This document shows positions 1 to 9,360 of a DNA stretch of 64,000 nucleotides, piece by piece. The notes under the pieces were generated by a model that saw only the letters and a program-made list of their open reading frames with translations, did not search any database and was not told the DNA's origin. This stretch comes from Streptomyces sp. CB00455. GTDB taxonomy: Bacteria; Actinomycetota; Actinomycetes; Streptomycetales; Streptomycetaceae. The stretch spans positions 122,101 to 186,100 of the forward strand of contig NZ_LIVQ01000003.1 in assembly GCF_001905445.1 (NCBI RefSeq), written 5' to 3'. The stretch's first letter is position 1. Each line of letters starts with the position of its first letter. Position numbers and translations under genes: made by a program.

Positions 1-2526
1 GGTGAGGTAGCGGCGCAGGAAGGGGTGGTCGTTGACGAGGAAGCCGGCGCCGCACTCCTGCGGCACGGCCGCACTGCTCAGGCCGCCCGTGTCCGCGAGG
101 GTGGTCCAGTCGTCCCCGCCTGCCGTGTGCGCCTCCAGCGCCGCGTGGTCGTAGCCCTCCTCGGTGTTCCAGTTCAGGGCGAGCTTCAGCTGCGGCTTGT
201 CCGCGGCGGTGACCTGGGTGAGGTCGATCGTGCGGACCAGCCGCTTCCAGTCGTCGTCGTCGTGGAGGGCGGAGGCCATCCAGCTGCCGGCGTAGGGGGC
301 GTACGGGTTCACGACCCCGGCGAACTGACCCGCCGGTGCGCTTTTGAACTGCGGGAACTGCGCCGGGGCCAGGGTCTGGGAGGTGACGGTGTAGGACCCG
401 GGGGCGTCGAGCGGGTTGCCCGCGGCGCCGCCGAGGCCGCCCTTGGCGCCGCTCAGGGCTCCGGCGCCGGTGAAGCCGGTCGCGCCGGCGACGGTCGTGC
501 GGCCGTAGGCGCCGAGCCAGTACTGGCTGAAGTCGTTCGTCACGGCGCGGCCGACCTGGGCGTTGCCGCCGGCGAGCTCGCCGGCCTCGATCAGCTTTCC
601 GCCCTCGTTCAGGAAGTCGCGGACCGCCAGCTGGGTGGCGCCGCCGGGGGACTTGGCCCCGGTGTAGTGGACGGCGGTACGGAAGTGGGAGAGGACTGCG
701 AGGGGGTGCGGGGCGCCCTGGGTGGCGACGTCCCAGACCGCCGCGGTCCTGCCGTTGGCGCGCAGGGCGTCGACGTAGGTCTGGGCGTGCTGGGCCTTGG
801 CCCCCTCCTCCGCGATCACCAGCACGTCCGCGCGCGGCCGCTCGGCCACCGTGTACGTGAAGTGCTCGCTGGAGACCTGCCGGCCGGAGCGGTCGCGGCC
901 GGTGAACCAGACCTCGACCTTGTCGCCGGGCCGGGCGCCGTCCACCTCGGCCCGGTACTCGTCGAACCAGTTGTTGTCGTCGCCGCCGTAGACGTCACCG
1001 CCCTTCCATGCCTTGAGGTCCTCGTCGTGCGTGCGGCCGCCGTTGATCCGGAAGTTGAGCTCCTTGTCCTTCAGCGCCTTGCGGGCCGTGACGGAGACCG
1101 TCTGGTCCTCGCCGCGGGCGGCGTAGGAGGTGGTGAAGGGGTCCACGGTGAAGTCCGCGGCGCTCAGGCCGACGGAGGAGGCCGGCCGGTCCGGGTGCGC
1201 GGCGCTCTCGGCGACGGACAGGGCGAAGGGGACGTTCTTGGCGAACTCGGCCTGGACGAGTTTCTCGTCGTCCGGGAAGTTGAAGCCGGAGGGGCAGTCC
1301 TCGGGCTTCCACTGGTCGCCGGGGTCGCTCGCGGAGGCGGTCTGGCAGGTGGTCATCTCCGGCGTGAACATCATGACGCCGTTGACGTTGGAGGCGTGTC
1401 CGTCGGCCTCGCCGTTGGTGGTGTAGAGCTCGGAGGAGACCTGCGGGTAGTAGCCCGGGATCGCGGAGTGCTCCGGGGTGCCCGCGAGCGCCGTGTAGGC
1501 GACGTCGTCCGGGGTGGGGGTGGCCACCTGCCAGCCCACGCCGTAGAGCAGCAGCTCGGCGGCCGAGTGGTAGTTGACCGCGTACTCGAAGCCGATGCGC
1601 TTCTCGAACCGGTCGAGCGCGACGGTCTCCGGCTCGGAGGAGGCCCTGGGGCCGCGGTAGGTCTCGCTCGCCGGGTTGGGCGAGGAGCCCTCGTTGTCGT
1701 AGCCCCATTTGTAGGCGAAGTTGCGGTTGAGGTCGACGCCGTCGACGGCGGTGTGCCTGCCGTCCCCGTCGTTGTCGCGCATGTTCTTGCGCCAGAGCCG
1801 TTCGCCGTCCGGCGCGTGGGTGAAGTCGTAGCCGTCCGGGTTGGCCGAGAGCAGGAACCACAGCTCGGTGGAGTCCACCAGCTTGGTGATCCGCGGGTCC
1901 TTGCCGTAGTTGTCGAGGGTGTGGTGCATCAGCCGCCGGGTCATCTCGGGGGTGATCCACTCGCGGGCGTGCTGGTTGGACATGTAGAGCACGGACGGTT
2001 TGCCGCCGTCCTTGGTCTTCCCGGCGTCCTTGGTGACCTTGAGGGCGAGGATGTCCTTGCCCTGGACGGTCTTGCCGATGGAGACGACCTTGGTGAGCCC
2101 GGGGTTCTCCCGGGAGGTCCGCAGGATCTCCTCCTGGAGTCCGCCCTTGCCGCTGTACGGGCGGAACACCCCGTCGCCCGCGGCCTTGGCGCGGGCGAGG
2201 CCCTCGGCGGGCACCTTGCGCTCGGCGAGCTTGATGCCCTGGGCCGACAGCTGCCCGGCCTGACCGCCGGTCAGGAAGAGCTCGACCTTGGCGGCGCCGG
2301 CCGGCGGCGCCTGCTCGGCGAGTTCGCGGGAGTCCTGGCCGAGGGCGAGGACGAGCGGGATCTGTTCCCGGGTGACCTCGGCGTCGTAGACCCGGACCTC
2401 GTCGGCGGCGGGCGCGGTGCCCGCTGCGGAGCCGGGCCGGGCCTGGGCCGCCGCGGGCAGTGCGGTGAGTGTGGTTGCGAAGACGAGTGCGCTTGCGGCG
2501 AGGATCGATCTCGCGCGGTGCCTCAT
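1..2526 (-). CDS. Secreted M14 family zinc carboxypeptidase (3-prime end outside window)
   Basis: Extracellular metallocarboxypeptidase that should remove C-terminal residues from peptides. The ATG at 2526 opens a signal peptide (MRHRAR followed by a hydrophobic stretch ending in ALPAAAQA). Zinc ligands are visible as NQHAREW (His186, Glu189) and His320 in NYHSAAELL; the substrate-binding motif DLNRNF lies at about 265-270. After the catalytic domain (roughly 120-430) come beta-rich segments that include an acidic DGARPGDKVEVWF stretch and an Asn/Asp-rich region typical of cell-wall or substrate-binding modules. 842 codons are present and the frame is still open at base 1, so the C-terminus is missing. 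It is separated from whiA by a strong inverted repeat and is probably its own transcript. The family call is firm; the substrate is unknown. Confidence 0.93.
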   Translation of the reverse strand, partial: MRHRARSILAASALVFATTLTALPAAAQARPGSAAGTAPAADEVRVYDAEVTREQIPLVLALGQDSRELAEQAPPAGAAKVELFLTGGQAGQLSAQGIKLAERKVPAEGLARAKAAGDGVFRPYSGKGGLQEEILRTSRENPGLTKVVSIGKTVQGKDILALKVTKDAGKTKDGGKPSVLYMSNQHAREWITPEMTRRLMHHTLDNYGKDPRITKLVDSTELWFLLSANPDGYDFTHAPDGERLWRKNMRDNDGDGRHTAVDGVDLNRNFAYKWGYDNEGSSPNPASETYRGPRASSEPETVALDRFEKRIGFEYAVNYHSAAELLLYGVGWQVATPTPDDVAYTALAGTPEHSAIPGYYPQVSSELYTTNGEADGHASNVNGVMMFTPEMTTCQTASASDPGDQWKPEDCPSGFNFPDDEKLVQAEFAKNVPFALSVAESAAHPDRPASSVGLSAADFTVDPFTTSYAARGEDQTVSVTARKALKDKELNFRINGGRTHDEDLKAWKGGDVYGGDDNNWFDEYRAEVDGARPGDKVEVWFTGRDRSGRQVSSEHFTYTVAERPRADVLVIAEEGAKAQHAQTYVDALRANGRTAAVWDVATQGAPHPLAVLSHFRTAVHYTGAKSPGGATQLAVRDFLNEGGKLIEAGELAGGNAQVGRAVTNDFSQYWLGAYGRTTVAGATGFTGAGALSGAKGGLGGAAGNPLDAPGSYTVTSQTLAPAQFPQFKSAPAGQFAGVVNPYAPYAGSWMASALHDDDDWKRLVRTIDLTQVTAADKPQLKLALNWNTEEGYDHAALEAHTAGGDDWTTLADTGGLSSAAVPQECGAGFLVNDHPFLRRYLT

Positions 2527-2570
2527 GTGCCCCCCTGGGCGTCGTCTGCCACGAAAGCGTTCGGACGACA

Positions 2571-2599
2571 GACTCAAGACCGGCCCATGCTCATGTCAA
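2571..2599 (-). promoter_or_regulatory. Possible promoter of the carboxypeptidase gene
   Basis: On the minus strand TTGACA (2594-2599) matches the -35 consensus exactly. At 16-17 bp spacing the -10 would be TTGAGT or TGAGTC, which is a poor match. The position, about 50 bp before the ATG and inside the only space available, is reasonable. Confidence 0.3.
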
Positions 2600-2608
2600 T
2601 GGGGCCTA

Positions 2609-2652
2609 CGGCAAAGGGACCCGTGCGAGTGATCGCGAGGGTCCCTTTGCCG
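2609..2652 (-). terminator. Perfect 14-bp inverted repeat, terminator of the uvrC-rapZ-yvcK-whiA operon
   Basis: Arms at 2609-2622 (CGGCAAAGGGACCC) and 2639-2652 are perfectly complementary around a 16-nt loop. It sits 44 bp beyond the whiA stop codon. There is no clear U-tract, which is common for Streptomyces terminators. Confidence 0.75.
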
Positions 2653-2695
2653 GACACCGGGCGGCGCGACCCGGTGAACCTTTCCGGTCACGGCG

Positions 2696-3691
2696 CTAGC
2701 CGGCCATGTTGTCGGCCATCTCCTCGCTGAGGTCGAGGTTGGACTCCGTGCCGGGGATGCCGAGGTCCTGGGCCCGCTTGTCGGCCATGGCCAGCAGGCG
2801 CCGGATCCGCCCGGCGACGGCGTCCTTGGTCAGCGGCGGGTCGGCCAGTGCGCCGAGCTCCTCCAGGGATGCCTGCTTGTGCTCCATGCGCAGCCGGCCG
2901 GCCGCGGCGAGGTGCTCGGGGACCTCCTCGCCGAGGATCTCCAGCGCGCGCTGCACGCGGGCCCCGGCGGCCACCGCGGCCCGCGCCGAGCGGCGCAGGT
3001 TGGCGTCGTCGAAGTTGGCCAGGCGGTTGGCGGTGGCGCGCACCTCGCGCCGCATCCGCCGCTCCTCCCAGGCCAGCACCGACTCGTGGGCGCCGAGGCG
3101 GGTCAGCAGCGCGCCGATCGCGTCGCCGTCGCGGACCACCACGCGGTCGACGCCGCGCACCTCGCGCGCCTTCGCGGCGATGGAGAGCCTGCGGGCGGCG
3201 CCCACCAGGGCCAGGGCGGCCTCCGGGCCGGGGCAGGTGACCTCCAGCGAGGAGGACCGGCCCGGCTCGGTCAGCGAGCCGTGGGCCAGGAAGGCGCCGC
3301 GCCATGCCGCCTCGGCGTCACAGGTGGCCCCGGAGACCACTTGCGGCGGGAGACCGCGGATGGGCCGTCCGCGGCCGTCCACGAGGCCCGTCTGGCGGGC
3401 CAGCTGGTCGCCTCCGGCCACGACGCGGACCACGTAGCGGCTTCCGCGGCGCAGACCGCCGGGAGCCATCACCACCAGGTCCGAGGAATGGCCGAAGATC
3501 TCCAGGATGTCCTTGCGCAGGCGCCGGGCGGCGATCCCGGTGTCCAGCTCCGCCTCGATGACGATGCGGCCGCTCACCAGGTGCAGCCCGCCGGCGAACC
3601 GAAGGACCGCCGAGACCTCCGCCTTCCTGCAGCAGGTGCGGGTGACGGGCAGGCGAGAGATCTCATCCTTCACCGCGGGCGTCATCGCCAT
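2696..3691 (-). CDS. whiA: Sporulation regulator WhiA
   Basis: DNA-binding developmental regulator that acts with WhiB to switch Streptomyces aerial hyphae from growth to sporulation septation. The 331-residue product begins [20 protein letters not shown] and has the two-part WhiA layout: an N-terminal LAGLIDADG homing-endonuclease-like domain (about 20-220, with [16 protein letters not shown]) and a C-terminal helix-turn-helix domain (about 230-320, with [20 protein letters not shown]). Length and sequence fit the family throughout. The ATG at 3691 has GAAGGA upstream and overlaps the end of yvcK by 10 bp, so it is the last gene of a four-gene operon. The conserved uvrC-rapZ-yvcK-whiA order supports the call. 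Confidence 0.97.
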   Translation of the reverse strand: MAMTPAVKDEISRLPVTRTCCRKAEVSAVLRFAGGLHLVSGRIVIEAELDTGIAARRLRKDILEIFGHSSDLVVMAPGGLRRGSRYVVRVVAGGDQLARQTGLVDGRGRPIRGLPPQVVSGATCDAEAAWRGAFLAHGSLTEPGRSSSLEVTCPGPEAALALVGAARRLSIAAKAREVRGVDRVVVRDGDAIGALLTRLGAHESVLAWEERRMRREVRATANRLANFDDANLRRSARAAVAAGARVQRALEILGEEVPEHLAAAGRLRMEHKQASLEELGALADPPLTKDAVAGRIRRLLAMADKRAQDLGIPGTESNLDLSEEMADNMAG

Positions 3692-4737
3692 GGGCCGATC
3701 CTTCCGTGCATCCGAAAAATACGGTCGTACGCGGCGGCGAGCAGCTCCGGATCATGCTTCGGAGAGCCGTCCTGCCTGGCCACCGGCGCCAGCTCGACCG
3801 CGGCTCCGAACCGTTTTGCGGCATCGGCGAGCGACTCGCGGTCGGGCACGGCGGCCTCGTCGGCCAGCACCACGTCCAGGGCGAGTTTAGGGGCGTGTCG
3901 GGCCAAAACCTCCAAATGACGCTGCGGAGAGAAGCCCTCTGTTTCGCCGGGTTGCGGCGCGAGGTTCAGCGAGAGCACCCGCCGGGCCTTCGTCTCGACG
4001 AGCGCGTCGAGCAGTTCCGGCACCAGCAGGTGCGGGATCACCGAGGAGAACCAGGAGCCCGGACCGAGGACGACCCAGTCGGCGTCCAGCACGGCCGCGA
4101 CGGCCTCCGGCACCGCCGGCGGATCGCCGGGCACGACCTGGACGGAGAGCACCTCGCCCGGCGTCAGCGCCACGGTGGCCTGGCCGCGGACGGTGTCCAC
4201 GTCCTCGGGCCGGGCCGGATCGTGCCCCTTGACCAGGGCCTGGAGCTCCAGCGGCACCGCGGACATGGGCAGGACCCGCCCCTGCGCCCCGAGCAGCGTG
4301 CCGACGAGGTCGAGGGCCTGGACGGGGTCGCCGAGCTGTTCCCACAGGGCGACGATCAGCAGGTTGCCGACCGCGTGCCCGTGCAGGTCGCCCTGGGACT
4401 GGAAGCGGTGCTGGATGACGCGGGCCCAGGTCTGGCCCCAGTCGTCGTCGCCGCACAGCGCGGCCAGCGCCTTGCGCAGGTCGCCGGGCGGCAGCACGCC
4501 GAGCTCCTCGCGCAGCCGGCCGCTGGAGCCGCCGTCGTCGGCGACGGTGACCACGGCGGTGAGGTCACCGGTGATCCGGCGCAGGGCCGCGAGGGAGGCC
4601 GACAGTCCTTGTCCGCCGCCGAGTGCGACTACCTTGGGCGCGGTGCCGCGCCGGCGGCCCGGACGTCCCGCGCCGTCCTCGCCCCGTCCGGGGGTCAGGC
4701 GGCGCAGGCGGCTCAGCCGCGGGGTCCGTGCGGTCAC
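3682..4737 (-). CDS. yvcK: Gluconeogenesis factor YvcK/CofD-like protein
   Basis: Member of the YvcK branch of the CofD-like superfamily, which in Bacillus binds UDP-sugars and is needed for growth on gluconeogenic carbon sources and for cell-wall homeostasis. The 351-residue protein carries the N-terminal nucleotide-binding glycine motif [14 protein letters not shown] and the signature [15 protein letters not shown], followed by [13 protein letters not shown] and [13 protein letters not shown] place the start at GTG 4737, which shares the four bases GTGA with the rapZ stop codon. A longer open frame runs upstream but only as a shadow of rapZ. Its position between rapZ and whiA is highly conserved in Gram-positive bacteria. 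Confidence 0.93.
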   Translation of the reverse strand: MTARTPRLSRLRRLTPGRGEDGAGRPGRRRGTAPKVVALGGGQGLSASLAALRRITGDLTAVVTVADDGGSSGRLREELGVLPPGDLRKALAALCGDDDWGQTWARVIQHRFQSQGDLHGHAVGNLLIVALWEQLGDPVQALDLVGTLLGAQGRVLPMSAVPLELQALVKGHDPARPEDVDTVRGQATVALTPGEVLSVQVVPGDPPAVPEAVAAVLDADWVVLGPGSWFSSVIPHLLVPELLDALVETKARRVLSLNLAPQPGETEGFSPQRHLEVLARHAPKLALDVVLADEAAVPDRESLADAAKRFGAAVELAPVARQDGSPKHDPELLAAAYDRIFRMHGRIGPWR

Positions 4738-5681
4738 TCGCGCCCCATGTCCCGGTGGACTACGACGGTCTCGACTCCCTCGGAGGCAAGGCGGGCGGCG
4801 AGCTTCTCGGACATGGCCACGCTGCGGTGCTTGCCGCCCGTGCACCCGACCGCGATGGTCACGTACCGCTTGCCCTCGCGGCGGTAGCCGGTGGCGATGA
4901 GCTGGAGCAGCTCGGTGTAGCGGTCGAGGAACTCCTTGGCGCCGCTCTGGCTGAAGACGTACCCCGACACCTCCTCGTTGAGCCCGGTGAAGGGGCGCAG
5001 CTCGGGCACCCAGTGCGGGTTGGGGATGAAGCGGCAGTCGACGACGAGGTCGGCGTCGACGGGGAGGCCGTATTTGTAGCCGAAGGACATGACGGTGGCC
5101 CGCAGCTCGGGCTCCTCGTCCCCGGCGAACTGGGCGTCCATCTTGGCGCGCAGCTCGTGCACGTTCAGGCTGGAGGTGTCGATGACGAGGTCGGCGTCGC
5201 CGCGCAGTTCGCGCAGCAGGTCGCGCTCGGCGGCGATGCCGTCGGTGATGCGCCCCTCGCCCTGGAGCGGGTGGGGGCGGCGGACGGATTCGAACCGGCG
5301 GACCAGTGCGTCGTCGGAGGACTCCAGGAAGACGATGCGGCGGGTGACGCCGCGGCTGTCGAGGTCGGCGAGGGACTCCCGCAGGGCGTCGAAGAACTGC
5401 CGGCCGCGGACGTCGACGACGACGGCGATGCGCGCCACGTTCCCCTGCGAGCGGGCGCCGAGCTCCACCATCGTGGGGATCAGGGCCGGCGGGAGGTTGT
5501 CGACGACGAACCAGCCGAGGTCCTCCAGACACTTGGCCGCCGTGCTGCGGCCGGCCCCGGACATTCCGGAGATGATCACCAGCTCGGGGATGGCCGCCTC
5601 GGCGGTCTCTCCGGGCTCCACTGTCGTGCCCGTACTCACCTGTGCTCCGTCTCGGTCGTGCGTGGTCTCGTGCTCGGTCAT
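4734..5681 (-). CDS. rapZ: RNase adapter protein RapZ / nucleotide-binding YvcJ
   Basis: P-loop nucleotide-binding protein. In E. coli RapZ targets the small RNA GlmZ for RNase E cleavage; in Gram-positive bacteria the homologue YvcJ hydrolyses nucleotides and its target is less clear. The 315-residue product has a non-conserved acidic N-terminus, then Walker [13 protein letters not shown] (about 39-50), the motif WFVVDNLPP, and the C-terminal signature [20 protein letters not shown]. The ATG at 5681 overlaps the uvrC stop as ATGA, and the stop overlaps the yvcK start as GTGA, so it is probably translationally coupled on both sides. Confidence 0.95.
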   Translation of the reverse strand: MTEHETTHDRDGAQVSTGTTVEPGETAEAAIPELVIISGMSGAGRSTAAKCLEDLGWFVVDNLPPALIPTMVELGARSQGNVARIAVVVDVRGRQFFDALRESLADLDSRGVTRRIVFLESSDDALVRRFESVRRPHPLQGEGRITDGIAAERDLLRELRGDADLVIDTSSLNVHELRAKMDAQFAGDEEPELRATVMSFGYKYGLPVDADLVVDCRFIPNPHWVPELRPFTGLNEEVSGYVFSQSGAKEFLDRYTELLQLIATGYRREGKRYVTIAVGCTGGKHRSVAMSEKLAARLASEGVETVVVHRDMGRE

Positions 5682-7777
5682 TGCTCGGTCCCCCGTTCGG
5701 ACGATGCTCCCGCGGGCGCGGGGGTCTCATCCTCAATGATCTCTCCTGTGGCCATGTTGACGGCAGGACCACCGGGAACCACCCGGGCGAGGGCCGCAGC
5801 CACGGTCTCGGCCGTCTTGCGGCCTATGCCCGGGACCTCGCAGATCTGGTCGATTGTCGCCTGCCGGAGCTTCTTCACCGAACCGAAGTGCTTGAGCAGG
5901 GCCAGTTTGCGGCTCTCCCCGAGGCCGGCGACCTCGTCGAGCGGCCCGGCCTTCAGACGCTTGCCGCGCTTGTTGCGCTGGTACCGGATGGCGAAGCGGT
6001 GGGCCTCGTCACGGACCCGCTGGAGCAGGTAGAGGCCCTCGCTGCTGCGGGGGAGCACGACCGGGTCGTCCTCGCCCGGCAGCCAGACCTCCTCCAGGCG
6101 CTTGGCCAGGCCGCACACCGCCACGTCGTCGATGCCGAGCTCTTCGAGGGCCCGCTTGGCGGCGGCGACCTGCGGCTGGCCGCCGTCGACCACGACGAGC
6201 TGCGGGGGGTAGGCGAAGCGGCGGGGGCGCCCGTCGCCCTCGGCCGGCCCGCCGGCGCCGTCGATGCCGTCCACGCCGTCGATACCGGTGGCACTGGCGG
6301 TCCCGTCAGCGCTGGCGGTCCAGGCGGCGTTGGCGGTCCCGTCGGAGCCGTTCTCGGGGGACCACTCCCCCGTCTTCAGCTTCTCCTGGAGGTAGCGGCG
6401 AAAGCGCCGGGAGACCACCTCGTGCATGGACCGGACGTCGTCCTGCCCCTCGAAGGTCTTGATCTGGAACCGCCGGTACTCGCTCTTGCGGGCGAGGCCG
6501 TCCTCGAAGACGACCATGGAGGCCACCACGTCGTCGCCCTGCAGGTGCGAGATGTCGAAGCACTCGATGCGCAGCGGGGCGCCGTCCAGCCCCAGGGCCT
6601 CGGCGATCTCCTCCAGCGCCCGGGAGCGGGTGGTCAGATCGCTGGCGCGCTTGGTCTTGTGCAGGGCGAGGGACTGCAGGGCGTTGCGGTGGACGGTCTC
6701 CATGAGGGCCTTCTTGTCGCCGCGCTGCGGGATGCGCAGGCTGACGTGGGACCCGCGGCGCCCGGCCAGCCACTGGCTCAGGGCCGGGGTGTCCTCGGGG
6801 AGCGCCGGGACCAGCACCTCCTTGGGGACCGCCTCGCCGGACTCCTCGCCGTAGAGCTGCTGGAGCGCGTGCTCGACCAGCCCGGCGGTGTCGACGGCCT
6901 CGACCTTGTCGGTGACCCAGCCGCGCTGGCCGCGGACCCGGCCACCGCGGACGTGGAAGATCTGCACGGCGGCTTCGAGTTCGTCCTCGGCGACCGCGAT
7001 CAGGTCGGCGTCGGTGGCGTCGGCCAGCACGACGGCGTTCTTCTCCATGGCCCGGCGCAGCGCCCCGATGTCGTCGCGGAGGCGGGCGGCCTTCTCGTAC
7101 TCCATGTCCTCGGCGGCGTGCCGCATCTGCTGTTCGAGGCGGGAGAGGTAGGTGCCGGTGCGGCCGGCCATGAAGTCGCAGAAGTCCTCGGCCAGTTCGC
7201 GGTGCTCCTCGGGGGTGACCCGGCCGACGCAGGGCGCGGAGCACTTGCCGATGTAGCCGAGCAGGCAGGGGCGGCCGATCTGCTCGGAGCGCTTGAACAC
7301 TCCGGCGGAGCAGGTGCGGACGGGGAACACCCGCAGCATGAGGTCGACGGTCTCGCGGATGGCCCAGGCGTGCCCGTAGGGACCGAAGTAGCGCACGCCC
7401 TTCTTCTTGGGGCCGCGCATGACCTGGACCCGCGGGTACTCCTCGTTGAGGGTGACGGCGAGGGAGGGGTAGCTCTTGTCGTCGCGGTACTTGACGTTGA
7501 ACCGCGGGTCGTACTCCTTGATCCAGGTGTACTCCAGCTGGAGCGCCTCGACCTCGGTGGAGACGACCGTCCACTCGACGGAGGCGGCCGTCGTGACCAT
7601 GGTGGCGGTACGGGGGTGCAGGCCGGCGATGTCCTGGAAGTAACTGGCCAGGCGCTGGCGCAGGCTCTTGGCCTTCCCGACGTAGATCACCCGGTGGTGC
7701 TCGTCGCGGAACTTGTAGACCCCCGGGGACTCGGGGATCTGGCCCGGCTCGGGGCGGTAGCTGGAAGGGTCGGCCAT
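5678..7777 (-). CDS. uvrC: Excinuclease ABC subunit C
   Basis: Nuclease of nucleotide excision repair that makes the 3-prime and 5-prime cuts around damage marked by UvrA and UvrB. The 699-residue protein shows the GIY-YIG endonuclease domain at the N-terminus ([20 protein letters not shown], about 18-37), zinc or structural cysteines ([21 protein letters not shown]), the UVR segment (about 215-250), the RNase H-like 5-prime nuclease domain ([20 protein letters not shown]) and two C-terminal helix-hairpin-helix motifs ([13 protein letters not shown]). An Asp/Gly/Ala-rich insertion at about 470-515 interrupts the nuclease domain and is probably a surface loop. The ATG at 7777 is chosen because upstream sequence is repetitive and not conserved. 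First gene of the uvrC-rapZ-yvcK-whiA operon. Confidence 0.97.
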   Translation of the reverse strand: MADPSSYRPEPGQIPESPGVYKFRDEHHRVIYVGKAKSLRQRLASYFQDIAGLHPRTATMVTTAASVEWTVVSTEVEALQLEYTWIKEYDPRFNVKYRDDKSYPSLAVTLNEEYPRVQVMRGPKKKGVRYFGPYGHAWAIRETVDLMLRVFPVRTCSAGVFKRSEQIGRPCLLGYIGKCSAPCVGRVTPEEHRELAEDFCDFMAGRTGTYLSRLEQQMRHAAEDMEYEKAARLRDDIGALRRAMEKNAVVLADATDADLIAVAEDELEAAVQIFHVRGGRVRGQRGWVTDKVEAVDTAGLVEHALQQLYGEESGEAVPKEVLVPALPEDTPALSQWLAGRRGSHVSLRIPQRGDKKALMETVHRNALQSLALHKTKRASDLTTRSRALEEIAEALGLDGAPLRIECFDISHLQGDDVVASMVVFEDGLARKSEYRRFQIKTFEGQDDVRSMHEVVSRRFRRYLQEKLKTGEWSPENGSDGTANAAWTASADGTASATGIDGVDGIDGAGGPAEGDGRPRRFAYPPQLVVVDGGQPQVAAAKRALEELGIDDVAVCGLAKRLEEVWLPGEDDPVVLPRSSEGLYLLQRVRDEAHRFAIRYQRNKRGKRLKAGPLDEVAGLGESRKLALLKHFGSVKKLRQATIDQICEVPGIGRKTAETVAAALARVVPGGPAVNMATGEIIEDETPAPAGASSERGTEQ

Positions 7778-8485
7778 GCCAACCACCCTACTTGCGCGGT
7801 CCGACAACCCCCCGCACCCGCCCCCTGCCGGCCCGCACCCGGGGCGGGGCCGGGGGCAGGGCGGGGCCGGGGGCAGGGCGGGGCCGGGGGCAGGGCGGCG
7901 CCGGGGGCAGGGCGGCGCCGGGGGCAGGGCGGCGCCGGGGGTGAAGCCCGGCGGGGAGCCTGAGGGCGGGGACTGAGGGCGGCCCGGGGCAGGGCCTGAG
8001 GGCGGCTCGGGGCAGGGCTTGGGGCGAGGCCCGGCGTAAAGCAGGGGGCCCGGAGTGAAGCAGGAGGTACCCGGCGTGCAGCCCGGCGTGGAGATTGGGC
8101 CAGGGTCGGAGTCAAGCCCGGGGGTCAAGCCCGAGGGCAGGGCCGGCGTGGAGCCCAGGGCGGTCCGGGGCGGAGCCGGGGGCAGGGCCACGGGTGAAGC
8201 CGGCGGGGGCCCGGGGTGAAGCCAGGGGCAGGCCCGGGGCGGAACCGGGGGGCTGACCCCAGGGCGGAGGCCAGGACGGAGCACGGAGGGAATCCGGGGC
8301 GGAGCCCGCAGGCGCCCCACATCCGGCCCGACCGCCCCGCCACACCCCTCCAGCCCCGCCGACGTGTGAGGCGCAGGGGCCCAGGGGCCGGTCGCCGACA
8401 GCGGCGCCGCACCTTTTCAGCCCCGCCGGCGCTTGAGGTGCCGGGGCCCGTGGGCCGGAACCCCGGGGCGGCCGGGCGGCGGATC
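7778..8485. other. Gene-free, degenerate-repeat region before uvrC
   Basis: About 710 bp without a convincing gene. It should contain the uvrC promoter, but I find no consensus -35/-10 pair. Most of it is built from loosely repeated G-rich motifs such as GGGGCAGGGC and CCCGGCGTG. The long open frames on both strands are Pro/Arg/Gly-rich, without family resemblance, and look like a by-product of the base composition. Confidence 0.6.
7844..7941. repeat. Tandem repeat, 17-bp unit, about 5.8 copies
   Basis: Three identical units GCGGGGCCGGGGGCAGG (7844, 7861, 7878) are followed by two units with one change, GCGGCGCCGGGGGCAGG (7895, 7912), and a partial sixth copy ending at 7941. The shared substitution in the last copies suggests stepwise duplication. 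More degenerate copies continue to about 8330. Confidence 0.9.
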
Positions 8486-8520
8486 GCGGGGCCCGGCCCC
8501 TGGCGGAGGCCGGGCCCCGC
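8486..8520 (-). terminator. Perfect 13-bp hairpin after the peptidase-partner gene
   Basis: GCGGGGCCCGGCC at 8486-8498 pairs perfectly with 8508-8520 around a 9-nt loop. It begins 14 bp beyond the stop codon of the gene ending at 8534 and is the likely terminator of that two-gene unit. Confidence 0.7.
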
Positions 8521-8533
8521 GGCGGCAGCGTGG

Positions 8534-9355
8534 CTACGCCAGGGCGTCGGCGGCGCCGGCCCGACGGCCCCGCCGCACGACCACGACCCCGGCCGCGCCG
8601 AGCAGCACCAGCGCCCCACCCCCGGCCACCACGCCCACCGGCAGCACCGGCAGCACCGGCAACGCCGGCCCCGCCGCACCCGCCGGACCGCCCGCCTCGG
8701 CGTAGCCACCCGCACGGCCATCCTTCGCGTACGCCGAGCCGGGAAGCTTGTCCCCGTACGCCCGGCCCACCCGAGCCCGGTAGGCGGCCAGGCTCGAACC
8801 CCCGGCGCCGACGGCCCGCACCGCGTCCTCGTCCAGCGGCAGCACCCGGCTGCCCCCGGCGACGTACCAGGCGTCGATCTGCGGCTCCCGGAACACCGTC
8901 CCGCCCGGAAGTTTCGCGGCGCCCAGCTGTGCGTAGCGGAACTCGTCGTCACCGGTGGCGATGTTCACCACCTGCCAGCCGGCTGCGGTCCGCGCGGTCC
9001 ACAGGGCGGCCTGCTGCCCGTCGGAGGAGACCGCTTTGCTGGCGAGGAACTCCAGGCGGGCGACCGGCGCCCCCGCCTTCCCCGCGACGAAGTCCGGGGA
9101 GAGGTAGCTGACCGGGACGGCCTCCCCCTCGATCCGGGGCTGCGCGGCGGCGAGCGAGACCTTGCCCTCCCGGGAGAAGAACCGGGAGAGGGTGGCCAGG
9201 GTGTCGGGTGCGGCCGCGGCACGGGCAGCGGCGGCACGGTTCTCGGCGGAGGCCGCCCCGGGCTGCGGCACGGGGGCCGCGGCGGCCTGCGGGGCCAGGC
9301 CGAGGAGGGCGGTGGCGGCGAGTACCGCGGCGGCGGCAGTGGCGCGCAGAGTCAT
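8534..9355 (-). CDS. Secreted, C-terminally membrane-anchored protein of unknown function
   Basis: I do not recognise the family. The 273-residue product has a signal peptide (MTLRATAAAAVLAATALL to APQAAAA), an extracellular domain of about 200 residues, an Ala/Gly/Pro-rich linker, and a C-terminal transmembrane helix followed by RRGRR, so it should sit outside the cell anchored in the membrane. No LPxTG motif is present. The next gene upstream is a secreted cysteine peptidase whose stop codon (9361-9363) shares GTGA with an in-frame GTG at 9364. I prefer ATG 9355 because GGGG lies 10 bases before it; GTG 9364 would add three residues. Tight coupling suggests that the two proteins work together, for example as anchor, inhibitor or chaperone. 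Confidence 0.75.
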   Translation of the reverse strand: MTLRATAAAAVLAATALLGLAPQAAAAPVPQPGAASAENRAAAARAAAAPDTLATLSRFFSREGKVSLAAAQPRIEGEAVPVSYLSPDFVAGKAGAPVARLEFLASKAVSSDGQQAALWTARTAAGWQVVNIATGDDEFRYAQLGAAKLPGGTVFREPQIDAWYVAGGSRVLPLDEDAVRAVGAGGSSLAAYRARVGRAYGDKLPGSAYAKDGRAGGYAEAGGPAGAAGPALPVLPVLPVGVVAGGGALVLLGAAGVVVVRRGRRAGAADALA

Positions 9356-9360
9356 GGCGC

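Noticed and set aside
25..2730. 901-codon open frame on the plus strand
   Set aside because: Antisense shadow of the zinc carboxypeptidase; Val/Gly/Leu-rich composition without motifs, typical of the reverse strand in GC-rich genomes.
4738..5772. N-terminal extension of yvcK to position 5772
   Set aside because: The extra frame is Arg/Pro-rich and simply lies out of frame over rapZ; the GTGA overlap start is better.
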